Part shown: positions 62,297 to 64,000 of the stretch, one piece after another
Numbering within the stretch: the first letter of the stretch is position 1
How the letters are laid out: every line of letters begins with the position of its first letter
Assembly: GCF_038725785.1 (NCBI RefSeq)
Contig: NZ_CP109796.1
Span: 5,394,001-5,458,000 of the forward strand
DNA from: Termitidicoccus mucosus
GTDB lineage: Bacteria; Verrucomicrobiota; Verrucomicrobiia; Opitutales; Opitutaceae
Reading direction: 5' to 3'
Length of the DNA stretch: 64,000 bases
Translations under genes and position numbers: made by a program
Notes under the pieces: model-generated
The model's database searches: none
What the model was told of the DNA's origin: nothing
Seen by the model: only the letters and a program-made list of their open reading frames with translations

Positions 62297-63691
62297 ATGA
62301 ATCGTCGCCATTTCCTCACCACTGCCGGCATCGCTGCCACAACGCTTGCCCTGCGTCGCCCCCTTTTCGCGCAAACACCATCCATATCGATTGCCGGCAA
62401 TTCTTCATTAGGCGCCGACGAGGCCGTCGCCGCAATCCTCGCACGGATCCACCCGCCCGTATTCCCGAAGCGTGATTTCCGTATCGACCCAAGCAATACC
62501 GCCGATGCCCGTCCCGCATTCCTCGAAGCCATCCGCCAGTGCAATGCCTCCGGCGGTGGGCGCGTCATCGTGCCGCGCGGAGAGTGGAACCTCGCCGGGC
62601 CGCTCCACCTCAAAAGCAACGTCCATCTCCACCTCGAAGACGGTGCGCATCTCCGTTTCAAAACCGACGACCCCGGCCTTTACCTTCCTGTCGTACTCAC
62701 GCGCTGGGAAGGCACCGAGGTCTATAATTACTCGCCCTTCATCTATGCCTATCAGGCAAGCAATGTCGCCATCACCGGCGCCGGTCTCATCGACGGCAAC
62801 GCGCTTGACACCTTCGTCAAATGGCGTCCGCGCCAGGCGGATGACCAGAAGGCCTTGCGCAAAATGGGCGCCGAAGGCGTGCCTCTCCCGCAGCGTGTGT
62901 TTGGCGCAGGGCACTGGCTGCGTCCGCCGCTCGTGCAATTCTTCGCCTGCTCCAATATCCTCATCGACGGACCGCGCTTCATCAACTCGCCTTTTTGGGT
63001 CACGCACGCTATCGCCTCGAATAACATCACCATCCGCCGCATCCACGTGGACAGCCCTCACATCAACAGCGATGGCTTCGATCCTGAGTCCTGCACCGAT
63101 GTCCTTGTGGAAGATTGCGTATTCAAGACCGGCGACGACTGCATCGCCATCAAATCGGGACGCGATCAGGACGCCTGGCGCATCGGACGCCCTTCGGAAA
63201 ACGTGGTTATCCGCCGCTGTGAAATGCATGCTCCCACCTCCGGTTCCGGCCTCGCCATCGGCAGCGAAATGTCCGGCGGCGTACGCAACATCTTTGCCGA
63301 ATCCCTGCGCATGGGCAGCGCCAAATCAGCAATCAACATCAAGGCCAATCTCGACCGCGGCGGCGCCGTCGAACGGGTGGCGGTGCGCGGTGTCACGGTC
63401 GGGAAAACCAGTGCCCTTATCCAGGTCACAACCGGTTATCACGGCTACCGCGGAGGAAACTTCCCTCCGGTCTTCCGCGATCTCCTCTTCGAGAACATCC
63501 GCTGCGACGAAGCCGTTTCCCCGATTTCCACCGTCGGCGTTCCTGCGGCAAAACTCGAAAACGTCACACTGCGCAACATAAGGGTAGCCCGTGCCGCCAA
63601 GCCGCCCGAAATCCGCCATGTCCGGAACTATCGCGTCGAAAATGTCACCATCAACGACGCTCCGTTCAGCTCGGCAGGCGCGGTGGATTGA
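62297..63691 (+). CDS. GH28 polygalacturonase, Tat-exported
   Basis: The 464-residue protein begins with a twin-arginine signal (MNRRHFLTTAGIAATTLALR). It is a right-handed beta-helix of the GH28 family, with the acid residues in SDGFDPES (N257, D259), CVFKTGDDCIAIKSG (D280, D281) and a basic site in INIKANLDRGG. The usual GHG is replaced by GSGLAIGSEMSGG, as in exo-acting members. The enzyme cleaves galacturonate-containing chains from an end. The ATG at 62297 is chosen from the Tat motif. Its 3' end overlaps the convergent MFS gene by 26 bp. It is the last rightward gene of the operon. Confidence 0.9.
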   Translation: MNRRHFLTTAGIAATTLALRRPLFAQTPSISIAGNSSLGADEAVAAILARIHPPVFPKRDFRIDPSNTADARPAFLEAIRQCNASGGGRVIVPRGEWNLAGPLHLKSNVHLHLEDGAHLRFKTDDPGLYLPVVLTRWEGTEVYNYSPFIYAYQASNVAITGAGLIDGNALDTFVKWRPRQADDQKALRKMGAEGVPLPQRVFGAGHWLRPPLVQFFACSNILIDGPRFINSPFWVTHAIASNNITIRRIHVDSPHINSDGFDPESCTDVLVEDCVFKTGDDCIAIKSGRDQDAWRIGRPSENVVIRRCEMHAPTSGSGLAIGSEMSGGVRNIFAESLRMGSAKSAINIKANLDRGGAVERVAVRGVTVGKTSALIQVTTGYHGYRGGNFPPVFRDLLFENIRCDEAVSPISTVGVPAAKLENVTLRNIRVARAAKPPEIRHVRNYRVENVTINDAPFSSAGAVD

Positions 63692-64000
63692 TGGGAGTGA
63701 TTGGCAGTTCAACTGTCTTCAGTTTCGGCACGAGCAAATGGAAAACGAAAAACGCGACGACATACACTGAGCCTGCCACAAAAAACAGCATCAGCATGTT
63801 GCCTTGTTTCCGCAGCACCCAGGCGCTTGCAAGCGTCATCAACGCCGCTCCAACTTGCGCCGCAAATCCGCCCAGCCCGATGACCGATGCCACCGCCTGC
63901 TTTGGAAATACATCCGATACGATCGCAAAGAGGTTGGACGCCAGCCCTTGATGCGCCGCGTGCGCCAGTCCGATCAGGCAAACGCACGCCCACATGCTCG
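63666..64000 (-). CDS. MFS transporter, hexuronate type, 5' end outside window
   Basis: The reverse frame is open to the right edge and codes for the C-terminal 110 or so residues of a major facilitator: LIGLAHAAHQGLASNLFAIV, SDVFPKQAVASVIGLGGFAA and QVGAALMTLASAWVLRKQGN, then a last membrane helix and a short tail. The SDxFP..AV.SV.G pattern fits the ExuT-like anion:cation symporters for galacturonate or glucuronate. It would take up monomers released by the GH28 and GH105 enzymes. Start and N-terminus are not in the window. Confidence 0.82.
   Translation of the reverse strand, partial: SMWACVCLIGLAHAAHQGLASNLFAIVSDVFPKQAVASVIGLGGFAAQVGAALMTLASAWVLRKQGNMLMLFFVAGSVYVVAFFVFHLLVPKLKTVELPITPINPPRLPS

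Overview
The window is high-GC bacterial DNA, most likely from the Opitutaceae (Verrucomicrobiota). I infer this from the gene mix, not from any marker gene: a LacI-type regulator beside glycan genes, twin-arginine sulfatases in a polysaccharide locus, a large TonB-dependent receptor with a carboxypeptidase-like N-terminal domain, a clade II (Sec-exported) nosZ cluster, and few Shine-Dalgarno sites. I found no rRNA, tRNA or CRISPR array.

Layout. (1) 1-7.2 kb: a partial secreted protein with four golvesin-like repeats and a BNR-4-like domain; a divergent LacI-family regulator; a polysaccharide pyruvyl transferase-like gene; and a GPH sugar symporter broken by an in-frame TAG. Two copies of a 20-bp motif flank the regulator gene and may be its operators. 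A 33-bp perfect inverted repeat closes this block. (2) 7.2-31.05 kb: a two-partner secretion (TPS) locus. Rightward genes encode TpsB, a DUF2341-LamG-ExbB fusion, ExbD, TonB, a porin, a periplasmic coiled-coil protein, a SurA-like PPIase and a 4289-residue TpsA exoprotein. Divergent from them are a free-standing STN-domain protein, an ECF sigma factor and a FecR-type anti-sigma factor. The arrangement recalls the Pseudomonas aeruginosa PUMA3 (VreA/VreI/VreR) and PdtA/PdtB genes. It suggests that an outer-membrane exporter is both energised by a dedicated TonB complex and controlled by a sensor that has no receptor barrel.

(3) 31.3-45.1 kb: nitrous oxide respiration. The genes are nosZ, nosB-like, nosD, nosF and nosY, with an azurin-like lipoprotein, a cytochrome c, a CusF-SCO copper protein, and a leftward operon of DUF2249, heme-copper-oxidase-like and DUF59 genes. 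Four promoters here share an FNR/DNR-type box (TTGAT-N4-ATCAA or one mismatch), each centred exactly 32 bp from a -10-like hexamer; three of them place the predicted transcription start at or within about 4 nt of the start codon. A Crp/FNR regulator lies just downstream in a MarR-DUF488-Crp group, followed by ilvD. (4) 45.1-47.2 kb: a decay zone with a serine recombinase fragment split by a 123-bp palindromic MITE, an IS630-type transposase with frameshifts, and a truncated YhcG-type nuclease.

(5) 47.6-64 kb: a glycan utilisation locus with a TonB-dependent receptor, a GH105-containing fusion enzyme, four sulfatases, a Tat-exported protein of unknown function, a GH28 polygalacturonase and a hexuronate-type MFS transporter running off the right edge. 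The genes from 50.6 kb are tightly coupled, with start and stop codons overlapping at several joints. Together they suggest uptake and breakdown of a sulfated, uronate-containing (pectin- or ulvan-like) polysaccharide.
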